Source: Candidatus Poseidoniales archaeon
GTDB taxonomy: Archaea; Thermoplasmatota; Poseidoniia; Poseidoniales; Poseidoniaceae
Length of the DNA stretch: 6,353 nt
NCBI GenBank assembly: GCA_009887135.1
Contig: QXYA01000050.1
Span: forward strand, 1-6,353
Reading direction: 5' to 3'
The notes under the pieces were generated by a model. It was not told the DNA's origin. It saw nothing but the letters and a program-made list of their open reading frames with translations, and searched no databases. Positions 1 through 6,287 of the stretch are shown here, piece after piece. Numbering within the stretch: position 1 is the first letter of the stretch; each line of letters begins with the position of its first letter. A program made the position numbers and the translations under genes.

Positions 1-1472
1 GTAATGATTTGTGACACTTGGTCAGCCTTACGAATATCATTGAGAACAAGCCATTCCATAATTCGCTTACGTGTTCTCAATTCACGACGCATCTCGTCTT
101 GTGAATAGTTGATTTTTACCATAATTTTCTCAAGAACATACGACTTGCCACTGAAGATGAAATCGTCAGATGATACGTCCCAACGGAATACTTCGTTGGT
201 AATGACTTCCATCGAGTTTGGATCGATACCAACAATCTCAACAATTTGTTTTGTTCTTCGAACACGTCGTCCATTGATACGGGTTTGAATCTGAATAACA
301 CAGCCTTCGAGTGCAGGCAATAAAACTCGAGGAATATCAATCGGTTTGTTCTCAAGTCGGTGGACGAGAGAAGGTACGGAGTCAGCGTGAACTGTTGAAT
401 ACGCACAGTGACCGGTAGCCATTGCTTGGAACAGAACGTATGCTTCAGCACCACGAATCTCACCGACAATAATGTATTCTGGCCGTTCACGAAGAGCTGC
501 TTTGAGCAACTCGAACTCCCCAATCTCTCCCTCGCTTGATTCTCCACCAAACCCTTGCCGAGTAAGACCAGGGACCCAGTTTGGCTGAGGAATGTTTACT
601 TCACGAGTGGATTCGATTGAAACGATTTTCATTTGCCATGGAATAAAGATACACATGGCGTTGAGTGTCGTGGTCTTACCGGAAGCGGTACCGCCGACGA
701 ACAGCATTGGAACTTCATTTTGGAACGCAACCCAAAGATAAGCCACCATCAGAGATGACATGGTTCGGAATGCAACAATATCAGCAGGGGAGAACGGGTC
801 GTCCTTGAATCGTCGAATACAGAAACAAGAACCGCGAGTTGAAACTTCACGCCCTAATTTCATAACGATACGAGAACCATCCATCAGAGTTGCGTCAAGC
901 AATGGATCGGCAACTGAAATGTGCTTCCCACATCGTTGTGCGAGTTTGATGACATACGATTCAAGTTCATCGTCAGTATCCCAAACAACTGTTGTTTCCA
1001 CCGATTCGAATTTACGGTGATAAGCGAAAATTGGGACGCCAGTACCGTCGAGAGAAATATCCTCAACGTTGGCATCGTTCATCAGCACGTCCATCTGGCC
1101 GTATCCGATAAGATCGCGGCGGATGTAATAGAACAATTTTGATTTGGATTTCTTGGTGATTTTCATACCGTATGCTTTGATGACCTTGTCCATCGCAGTT
1201 CGAAGGTATGCTTCTGGATTAGCGTCAATTTCTTCGATATTAGCGGTCAAAGAGCGGATGAAAATATCCATAATTTCCTCTCTTTGTTCTTGCTCTTTTT
1301 TTGTCATCGGCGGTTCGATGATTTGGTAAATGATGTTCAGTGTACGCTTGTCACGTACAATTCTTGCAAAGGCATGCGGAGGCATGACCGGGTACTTGTC
1401 TAACTCGTCATATTGAGCTCGTTGTTGAGCTTTTTGACGACCTCGACCGCCTTCCCCCTTCTTCCTTGCCAT
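1..1472 (-). CDS. Type II/IV secretion system ATPase, ArlI/FlaI-like (partial, C-terminus beyond left edge)
   Basis: This is a hexameric cytoplasmic ATPase of the VirB11/GspE/ArlI group, which drives assembly or rotation of archaella, archaeal pili or related filaments with an ArlJ/TadC-type membrane platform. I translated 490 codons without a stop from ATG 1472 to the window edge. The N-terminus is basic and Gln-rich (MARKKGEGGRGRQKAQQRAQ). An N-terminal domain follows, with NVEDISLDGTGVPIFAYHRK near 135-154 and LAQRCGKHISVADPLLDATL near 177-196. The ATPase core has Walker A GGTASGKTTT (260-269), IESTRE (286-291), Walker B YIIVGEIRG (333-341), a His box TGHCAYSTVHA (353-363), and the family-typical SGKSYVLEKI (441-450). 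Most members have Asp where Ser288 stands in IEDTRE. Similarity to ArlI is strong, but the upstream neighbour is a kinase and not ArlH, so an archaellum role is not established. A pilus or secretion motor is equally possible. The family is usually somewhat over 500 residues, so little should be missing. The start has a weak SD (GGGGTG, 8 bases upstream). Confidence 0.93.
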   Translation of the reverse strand, partial: MARKKGEGGRGRQKAQQRAQYDELDKYPVMPPHAFARIVRDKRTLNIIYQIIEPPMTKKEQEQREEIMDIFIRSLTANIEEIDANPEAYLRTAMDKVIKAYGMKITKKSKSKLFYYIRRDLIGYGQMDVLMNDANVEDISLDGTGVPIFAYHRKFESVETTVVWDTDDELESYVIKLAQRCGKHISVADPLLDATLMDGSRIVMKLGREVSTRGSCFCIRRFKDDPFSPADIVAFRTMSSLMVAYLWVAFQNEVPMLFVGGTASGKTTTLNAMCIFIPWQMKIVSIESTREVNIPQPNWVPGLTRQGFGGESSEGEIGEFELLKAALRERPEYIIVGEIRGAEAYVLFQAMATGHCAYSTVHADSVPSLVHRLENKPIDIPRVLLPALEGCVIQIQTRINGRRVRRTKQIVEIVGIDPNSMEVITNEVFRWDVSSDDFIFSGKSYVLEKIMVKINYSQDEMRRELRTRKRIMEWLVLNDIRKADQVSQII

Positions 1473-1548
1473 AAACCAAACACCCCAAGCATTCCTTGAC
1501 AGGCTGCGCCCGACTATAACCTTTGGTCGCGAAACGATGCTAAAGGCG
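1473..1548 (-). promoter_or_regulatory. Intergenic gap with possible TATA-type promoter for the secretion ATPase
   Basis: This 76-base gap separates the kinase stop codon from the secretion-ATPase start. Read on the minus strand it holds GGTTATAG (1514-1521), about 42 bases upstream of the ATG, preceded by purine-rich AAAG. That spacing fits an archaeal TATA box with a transcript start roughly 25-30 bases downstream and a short leader. The leader would include GGGGTG (1481-1486), 8 bases before the ATG, as a possible ribosome binding site. The match to the TATA consensus is only moderate. I see no poly-T terminator for the upstream operon, so read-through is possible. Confidence 0.3.
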
Positions 1549-2097
1549 TTACATCAGAGCGTTCAACCATGTTCGAATTTCATCTTGAAAATGAACAAGA
1601 TCTTGATTGTTTTCGAGTTGGACATCAGCAGATTCAATCAAGGATTCAAGGCCCCACCCTTTTTCTCGCTTATCTCGAGCTTCAAACGTTGCAGTACCAC
1701 CGTCTTCGCTACGGCCTCTTGCTGCCATTCTTGCGAATCGGATTTCCTTTCCAGTGACGATAGCAACAGATTGGAATCCATCGCCCCAAGTTGATTTGAA
1801 AACATCGTATTCCGCAGTCCCACGAAGTCCATCGATCAGGACGATTGGATTGTCTTTGAGTAATTCATCAACTGCTGCAGTCAGGCGGACTGCCAGAACA
1901 TCATCTCCGAACTCTCGACGTAAATCTGCTGCGACAAGTCCAAACACTTCTGGTGCAACCTCGAGTTCTCTTCGAGCAACTTCTTCTCGAACCATGTCAC
2001 CCATGGAACGAACGGGAATCTCATTATTCGAAAGGACTTGAGCGAACTCTCCCTTTCCTGAGCCGGGCATGCCACATACTGCGAAGACACGACCCAT
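1549..2097 (-). CDS. UPF0200-family P-loop nucleotide kinase (dephospho-CoA kinase-like)
   Basis: This 182-residue soluble P-loop kinase resembles the archaeal UPF0200 family, which is related to nucleoside/nucleotide and dephospho-CoA kinases. Its physiological substrate is, to my knowledge, not settled. From ATG 2097 it reads MGRVFAVCGMPGSGKGEF, with the P-loop at 9-16. GDMVREE follows at 33-39, a Walker-B-like strand IVLIDGLRG at 85-93, and the lid-like region ARGRSED (126-132) with RDKREKGWG (141-149), all typical of the family. The P-loop reads GKG where the usual motif has GKS or GKT. Adenylate kinases also have GKG there, so this need not mean loss of function. I chose ATG 2097 because family members begin directly before the P-loop strand. 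ATG 2124 (8 bases after the permease stop) and TTG 2127 are alternatives, and none has a clear SD. The gene is probably co-transcribed with the ABC exporter upstream. Confidence 0.88.
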   Translation of the reverse strand: MGRVFAVCGMPGSGKGEFAQVLSNNEIPVRSMGDMVREEVARRELEVAPEVFGLVAADLRREFGDDVLAVRLTAAVDELLKDNPIVLIDGLRGTAEYDVFKSTWGDGFQSVAIVTGKEIRFARMAARGRSEDGGTATFEARDKREKGWGLESLIESADVQLENNQDLVHFQDEIRTWLNALM

Positions 2098-2132
2098 GAT
2101 TGAAAGGCGATGGTGAGGACTCATCAATGTTG

Positions 2133-3839
2133 TTAGTTATCAAAGGCTGATTTGCCCCATCGTCGGTCCATAAGTTTCCAAAGAAGACCAGATGCTCCAA
2201 TAAGTCCAAGAGAGACAGTAAGCATTCCCCAGAATCCTTGTCGCATTTGTTCACTATCAAACGAAACAGATTGTGCATCAAGCCCATCTTCTTGGACTTG
2301 AGTGAGCCAACTCTGGTAGAATTCAGTATCGCCTTGAGTGAAAGAGAGAAGGAACAAAGCGAGCAATGGTAGAACAGTTCCAATCCAGAACCAAATCATG
2401 ATCGCTCCATCGAAAATTGCTTTGTTTGGACGCAATCCCATCAAGAAAGCGGTCAGTGCTACGATGTAAATGGAGTTTGCAAACATGACGATAAGGCCGA
2501 TTGGGAGCGCTCCCCATTCATCGAGTCGCCAAGCCATGATGACCAGGAAAAGGAAGGAAATCCATGAAGTTGCAATGAAATAAACGACCACTTTTGCTCG
2601 AATCAATTGAGGGACACTCAAGGGTAATCCATTCATGAAATCAGGACTATCAAGAGCAGTTAGCCATGAATAGAAATTGAATCCAAAGAATCCAAGGAAT
2701 GGAGCATATGAAAGTAAATTGATTGGAATTGGAGCATCTGCGAAATCGACAAGCCAGGCCATTCCTAGAAGGACGAGGAGAGGAATGGAATAGGAAACGG
2801 TCATCTTCTTGAGTGCACCTGAACGACGTAAATCTACGAATTCTTTTGCAACCAATAATCGAACATCGCTCTTACCGAGGAATTTCAATCGAGCATACAT
2901 TGGCTCAAACATATCTTCATGTTCAATGACCTTGGCTTCAAAGTCATCAAGAATAAGAACAGAAGAAACAAGACCGATCATTGCACATCCAAACAAAGAA
3001 GCAAGAACAATCCACACCGCTTGTTCTCGCTGGATTGCAAGACCCCATAATCCAAAATCGATGTCGAAGAGTCCAATTCCAGCCATAATGCCCAATGCCA
3101 CGACAAGAACTGGTCCAACGATGGTATACGGTCTGCCTCTCATCCACAGTGAAGAGGCGAGGAAAGAGAGAGCAAGACCTTGAGCAATGGTTGTAAACAT
3201 GGCAATCCATGTCCAAGGAAGCGAAGACCACTGAAGTGGCGTAGAAACACTGTTATCGAACTGACCGAGGAATATCCCGACAGCCATTCCCAGAGTAATT
3301 GGTGTAAGAATCAGCATTGCATAATACATCAGTTCCTTGGCAAAAAATGCATAGTGCGCCATTGAATTTGGCAGCGGTTGAATCGCTGGTGCAGCGATAA
3401 GGTGATTTTTGTTACCATCTCGTTGTGAAATTGCTTCTCGTCCGCGAAAAGCAAATGTTCCCATTCCAAGGCTAAACATCAACAAAGGAAGATGTAAGGC
3501 AAATCGTAATTGATCCCATGTGAAGGACTTTTCATCCATCTCGGAAGACTGTGCTGCAGAATCTCCAACGAGGAATTGAAGTCCAATTGTTGTGATGGTA
3601 GTGACCAAAGCCAAGAGAAGTGGGAACAAGACAACTTGACGCTTCTTTGCGAAATCAATGTTCTCTCTCCATTCCTCTTTGAACATATAACGAAACGTTG
3701 TTGAAAAGGCTGCGAATCCTCGTTGAGGCTCAAGAAGAACCACATCAGCAGATGTTGTGCCAAGAGAAGTTTTGGTAGTCTCTGACGTTCGAGCAACCAC
3801 TTCATCCCAGTCTTGAGAGACGATTGTGGTTGTCGTCAT
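2133..3839 (-). CDS. ABC-2-type transporter permease, double-length (two fused permease domains)
   Basis: This is a membrane subunit of an ABC exporter, 568 residues from ATG 3839. By eye there are about 12 hydrophobic segments, near residues 69-91, 113-131, 163-193, 208-230, 236-258, 274-296, 348-364, 374-393, 416-435, 443-468, 480-500 and 536-556. A charged cytoplasmic linker lies at about 297-345. Ordinary ABC-2 permeases have about six helices. Here each half starts with an amphipathic charged stretch (FKEEWRENIDFAKKRQ near 53-68, VAKEFVDLRRSGALKK near 330-345) before its first helix, and each has a short Pro-containing loop before a later helix (QPLPNSMAHYAFFAKE, NGLPLSVPQLIRAKVV). This points to tandem duplication and fusion. 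The Thr-rich N-terminus should be cytoplasmic. The substrate cannot be read from the sequence. ATG 3845 overlaps the ATPase stop (ATGA) and is an alternative start, but the SD is better placed for ATG 3839. Confidence 0.88.
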   Translation of the reverse strand: MTTTTIVSQDWDEVVARTSETTKTSLGTTSADVVLLEPQRGFAAFSTTFRYMFKEEWRENIDFAKKRQVVLFPLLLALVTTITTIGLQFLVGDSAAQSSEMDEKSFTWDQLRFALHLPLLMFSLGMGTFAFRGREAISQRDGNKNHLIAAPAIQPLPNSMAHYAFFAKELMYYAMLILTPITLGMAVGIFLGQFDNSVSTPLQWSSLPWTWIAMFTTIAQGLALSFLASSLWMRGRPYTIVGPVLVVALGIMAGIGLFDIDFGLWGLAIQREQAVWIVLASLFGCAMIGLVSSVLILDDFEAKVIEHEDMFEPMYARLKFLGKSDVRLLVAKEFVDLRRSGALKKMTVSYSIPLLVLLGMAWLVDFADAPIPINLLSYAPFLGFFGFNFYSWLTALDSPDFMNGLPLSVPQLIRAKVVVYFIATSWISFLFLVIMAWRLDEWGALPIGLIVMFANSIYIVALTAFLMGLRPNKAIFDGAIMIWFWIGTVLPLLALFLLSFTQGDTEFYQSWLTQVQEDGLDAQSVSFDSEQMRQGFWGMLTVSLGLIGASGLLWKLMDRRWGKSAFDN

Positions 3840-3841
3840 GG

Positions 3842-4624
3842 TCATTCCTCCTCGTTGGAGACTCCCTCGTCGCTCTTTCGCTCAGCTTCTTCAATCGAAT
3901 GACCGACGAGGCGAATGAAGACATCTTCGAGTGTTTCGCTTTCGTTTTCTTTCAAACCGGTAACTGTGCCTGCTGCCAGAACCTTTCCATTATTGATAAT
4001 CGCCATACGATTGCACATTCGTTCTGCCATTTCAAGGACGTGAGAACAAAGGAAAATGGTCCCTCCATCCTTGACATGATCCAGAAGCCATTCTCTGCAC
4101 TTACGTTGGTAGATAGGATCTAAATTAGCAAATGGTTCATCGAGGAAGAGAAGTTTCGGCTTGTGGATAAACGCAGAAGCAAGCATCACTTTCTGCCGTT
4201 GTCCCTTTGAAAGGTCCTTACACATCGTATCCCGCTTTTCTTGCAATCCAAACCAATCGAGCCAATGTTCAACATTTTCTTTAAGATTATCCAGTCCTCT
4301 AAGGCGAGCAACAAACTGAAGAAATTCTGCTGGTGTCAAGAATGATGGAGGGGATTCGGATTCGGGAACAATACCAATATTGGCTTTCAGTTTCTGTGGT
4401 GAATCTTCTGCATCAATTCCAAGGATTTCAATTTGGCCAATTGAGGGACGGAGTTGACCAGTAAGGAGTTTAATGAAGGTTGATTTTCCAGCTCCATTCG
4501 GACCAAACACTCCGAAGAATTCTCCGGAATGAACCTCAACATTTAGTGGATGGAGAGCGACGAAATCACCGTACCTCTTGCCCATATCGACTGCACGAAC
4601 AAGTGGTTTGCGTTCTTCGCCCAT
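3842..4624 (-). CDS. ABC transporter ATP-binding protein (ABC-2/DrrA-NatA-like exporter ATPase)
   Basis: This 260-residue nucleotide-binding subunit powers the permease encoded next. The motifs run in order: Walker A GPNGAGKST (41-49), a Q-loop region IGIVPESES (83-91), signature LSKGQRQKV (138-146), Walker B LLFLDEP (158-164) with catalytic Glu163, D-loop NLDP (167-170), and switch His195 in FLCSHVLEMAERMCNRMAII. The C-terminal tail after about 240 is acidic and ends SDEGVSNEEE. The Q-loop carries Glu88 rather than Gln, a substitution I know from other ATPases paired with ABC-2 permeases. I chose ATG 4624 because a full domain starts there (LVRAVDMGKRYGDF). The frame stays open upstream to 5185, but that stretch lies opposite the crotonase gene and has no domain. 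The stop TGA (3842-3844) touches the start region of the permease, indicating translational coupling. The upstream AAGGTG is too close to the ATG to be a good SD. Confidence 0.95.
   Translation of the reverse strand: MGEERKPLVRAVDMGKRYGDFVALHPLNVEVHSGEFFGVFGPNGAGKSTFIKLLTGQLRPSIGQIEILGIDAEDSPQKLKANIGIVPESESPPSFLTPAEFLQFVARLRGLDNLKENVEHWLDWFGLQEKRDTMCKDLSKGQRQKVMLASAFIHKPKLLFLDEPFANLDPIYQRKCREWLLDHVKDGGTIFLCSHVLEMAERMCNRMAIINNGKVLAAGTVTGLKENESETLEDVFIRLVGHSIEEAERKSDEGVSNEEE
3846..3853 (-). promoter_or_regulatory. Strong Shine-Dalgarno for the permease, inside the ATPase 3' end
   Basis: On the minus strand the last ATPase codons read GAGGAGGAATGACCATG. The GGAGG (3847-3851) is 7 bases from ATG 3839 but only 1 base from ATG 3845. 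Seven bases is normal SD spacing, so this site favours ATG 3839 as the permease start. It also couples permease translation to that of the ATPase. Confidence 0.7.
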
Positions 4625-4718
4625 GCACCTTGGAGCAACCTGATGGTTTTCATTGCTTGCTTGCAGCAGGTAAGGGAAGCATAGGTGAACTCTTGAACCT
4701 CCGTGCAATCCAACCATC
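4625..4718. promoter_or_regulatory. Divergent intergenic region between ABC ATPase and enoyl-CoA hydratase
   Basis: This 94-base region must carry the control signals for both the leftward exporter operon and the rightward crotonase gene. It contains TTGC three times in tandem (4653-4664) and a very short inverted repeat, AACC-TGAT-GGTT (4637-4648). I see no convincing TATA box on either strand. Neither start has a well-spaced SD, so leaderless or near-leaderless transcripts are possible. The promoter function is inferred from gene orientation only. Confidence 0.45.
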
Positions 4719-5561
4719 ATGACGCCTCCACAAACCGATGTGCTCTCCATTGAAACCGTACCAATTGAATCATGTGATGATGGAACTGTTGTTGCTTTAG
4801 TCACAATCAATAGGCCAAACAAATTGAACGCTTTGAATTCTGATGTCACCAGTTCGATCAAAGACATGGTCGCATGGGTTGAACAGACTGATACTGTACG
4901 CTGTGTCGTCGTTACTGGAGCGCAACCACTTCCTCCTCCAGAAGGAAAGAGAGCGAAACCGAACGCATTTGTTGCTGGCGCAGATATCACAGAATTCCTT
5001 GGAAGAGGAAGTGAAGAAATCACCGTCATGTTCACTGATAATGCTATCGAGGCACTATGGAATATGAGTAAACCAAGTATTGCCATGGTCGATGGATTCG
5101 CCCTTGGGGGAGGATTGGAAGTTGCTTGCTCTTGCGACATCCGTATTGCAAGCACTCGCTCCAAGTTCGGAACGCCTGAAATCAATCTCGGACTTATACC
5201 AGGCTATGGAGGCACACAGCGTCTCGTTTCCTTGCTCGGTTACGGCAAAGCATTGGAATTAGTTATGACTGGAGAGATGATCGGTGCTGAAGAAGCACAA
5301 CGAATTGGCTTGGTAAATCATGTTACAGAGCCTGAAGAGTTGAACCAACGAGTGATGACGATGGCCTCATTAATTGCAACAAAATCCAGCAACACCCTTC
5401 GAGTTGCTAAGGAAACCCTACGGTCTGCTCTAGATGAAGGACTAACCCAAGGTGTTGCTACAGAAGCAAAAGCATTTGCAAACCTTTTCGATACTGAAGA
5501 TAAGGAAATTGGTGTTAAGGCCTTCCTCAACCGTGAAACGGCTGAATGGAAGCACAGATAA
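4719..5561 (+). CDS. Enoyl-CoA hydratase/isomerase family protein (crotonase)
   Basis: This is a soluble crotonase-fold enzyme of 280 residues that probably hydrates trans-2-enoyl-CoA to 3-hydroxyacyl-CoA in fatty-acid or amino-acid beta-oxidation. VALVTINRPNKLNALN (25-40) is the typical N-terminal strand. The oxyanion-hole regions are FVAGADITEF (84-93) and GFALGGGLEVACSCDI (126-141). Both catalytic glutamates of true hydratases are present: Glu134 in GGGLEVA and Glu154 in FGTPEINLGLIPGYGGTQRL. The C-terminal part, with GLVNHV (197-202) and a helical tail, is complete. A Pro- and Lys-rich insert of about 12 residues (QPLPPPEGKRAKP, 69-81) sits between VVVTG and the oxyanion strand, where most members have a short turn. 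ATG 4719 is the only ATG start after an in-frame stop at 4686-4688. There is no SD. It is the only plus-strand gene here. The chain-length preference, or a related crotonase activity, cannot be decided from sequence. Confidence 0.93.
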   Translation: MTPPQTDVLSIETVPIESCDDGTVVALVTINRPNKLNALNSDVTSSIKDMVAWVEQTDTVRCVVVTGAQPLPPPEGKRAKPNAFVAGADITEFLGRGSEEITVMFTDNAIEALWNMSKPSIAMVDGFALGGGLEVACSCDIRIASTRSKFGTPEINLGLIPGYGGTQRLVSLLGYGKALELVMTGEMIGAEEAQRIGLVNHVTEPEELNQRVMTMASLIATKSSNTLRVAKETLRSALDEGLTQGVATEAKAFANLFDTEDKEIGVKAFLNRETAEWKHR

Positions 5562-5564
5562 TTA
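5559..5564. other. Abutting convergent stop codons (TAATTA)
   Basis: The crotonase stop TAA (5559-5561) is followed at once by the reverse complement of the protease stop (TTA, 5562-5564). The two convergent genes share no intergenic bases, and the junction is itself a perfect 6-base palindrome. Any transcription termination must take place inside the opposing gene. Confidence 0.95.
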
Positions 5565-6272
5565 GAACCCAACAATCATTTGCCAAGCGATTGCAAATAC
5601 AGCGACATCAGCGATTGCGTGAGCAACCCAAGCCACCCATATGCTCCGATATTCGATGTATATCCAAGAGAATATTACGCCACCAATAAAGACGCCCAGT
5701 GATGCTATGAAATTCCCTAATGGGTCGATAAAGAACGCCAATGCGATGGTGTGATGCAGTGTAAAGACACCTGCAGAAAGAAGAATAGGCAACCATTTTC
5801 CGGAAACAAGTTGCTCTATTTTTGATGTGATAAACCATCGGAAGACGAACTCTTCCAATACAGAATTAATGAATACCCAAAAAAGGATTGCAAGCATAAG
5901 TTTCCATGGTGTTGTCAAACCAAATGGATCTAGAATTTCAATGAGGTCATCGTTACTCACCAATGTGTCTCCAAGGAGAACATAGGTAAGCATAATGACA
6001 ACTGCCATCACAACTCCTAACCCTGCAGAGACAGCCCATCCTCCATTTAAGGCTGGAGAACGAGAAAAAACGTTTTTATCGATCCGTAAATGCCAATATG
6101 CTGGAAGACCGAATATCCATACCTTGGTAAAAATAAACACGACAATGGCCAATACGCCTGCTTTGAAGGCAAATCCTGTTACAACTGAAATGGTTGGAGC
6201 AATACCAACGAGAATTAATCCAAGTAATGCAAGATTCTTTTGTTGGCTAGAATCATGGGATTGAGAATGCAT
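5562..6272 (-). CDS. CPBP family intramembrane metalloprotease (Abi/CaaX protease-like)
   Basis: This is a polytopic membrane protein of 236 residues from ATG 6272, with about seven hydrophobic segments (near 14-35, 39-56, 78-101, 123-139, 160-182, 188-205, 211-233). The CPBP/Abi signature motifs are all present: EEFVFR (Glu140, Glu141, Arg145), FTLHH (Phe170, His173, His174) and HAIAD (His218 to Asp222). These residues form the glutamate/histidine active site known from Rce1-type CaaX proteases. Archaeal members have varied or unknown targets, and archaea generally lack CaaX prenylation, so the substrate is unknown. ATG 6272 has a good SD (GAAGGAG at 6281-6287, 8-base spacing). ATG 6293 would add seven residues (MSEGVCL) and overlap the end of the upstream frame by 8 bases. 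The gene converges on the crotonase gene with no gap. Confidence 0.9.
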   Translation of the reverse strand: MHSQSHDSSQQKNLALLGLILVGIAPTISVVTGFAFKAGVLAIVVFIFTKVWIFGLPAYWHLRIDKNVFSRSPALNGGWAVSAGLGVVMAVVIMLTYVLLGDTLVSNDDLIEILDPFGLTTPWKLMLAILFWVFINSVLEEFVFRWFITSKIEQLVSGKWLPILLSAGVFTLHHTIALAFFIDPLGNFIASLGVFIGGVIFSWIYIEYRSIWVAWVAHAIADVAVFAIAWQMIVGF

Positions 6273-6280
6273 GAGGCAAA

Positions 6281-6287
6281 CTCCTTC
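6281..6287 (-). promoter_or_regulatory. Shine-Dalgarno deciding the CPBP protease start
   Basis: GAAGGAG on the minus strand lies 8 bases before ATG 6272, an ideal spacing. No comparable site precedes ATG 6293. It overlaps the stop codon (6286-6288) of the putative upstream gene, which suggests an operon with coupled translation. Confidence 0.55.

Noticed and set aside
83..91. Glu in place of Gln in the ABC ATPase Q-loop (IGIVPE, protein residues 83-88, encoded near 4361-4378) as a sign of an inactive ATPase
   Set aside because: The same substitution is familiar in other ATPases paired with ABC-2 permeases, and every other catalytic motif is intact.
116..550. A 144-codon minus-strand frame inside the secretion ATPase gene
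   Set aside because: It is a different frame of the same strand, with no recognisable motifs, and the ATPase frame through this stretch carries Walker B and the His box.
1527..1532. The palindrome TCGCGA in the gap before the secretion ATPase
   Set aside because: Six bases are expected by chance and the flanks do not extend the symmetry, so it is not called an operator or terminator.
1607..2041. A 144-codon plus-strand frame opposite the kinase
   Set aside because: Its product is Ser/Thr/Arg-rich, as expected for the reverse strand of a coding region, and the minus-strand kinase is clearly recognised.
2809..3183. A plus-strand frame of 124 codons opposite the permease
   Set aside because: It is a shadow of the permease coding sequence, with low-complexity composition and no credible start signal.
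4480..4722. An 80-codon plus-strand frame whose TGA overlaps the crotonase ATG (ATGA)
   Set aside because: Most of it is antisense to the ABC ATPase N-terminus and its product looks like no protein family. The ATGA overlap appears coincidental.
4625..5185. N-terminal extension of the ABC ATPase frame up to 5185
   Set aside because: The extra 187 codons lie opposite the well-supported crotonase gene, are low-complexity Ser/Thr/Val-rich sequence and match no domain. The ATPase fold begins just after ATG 4624.
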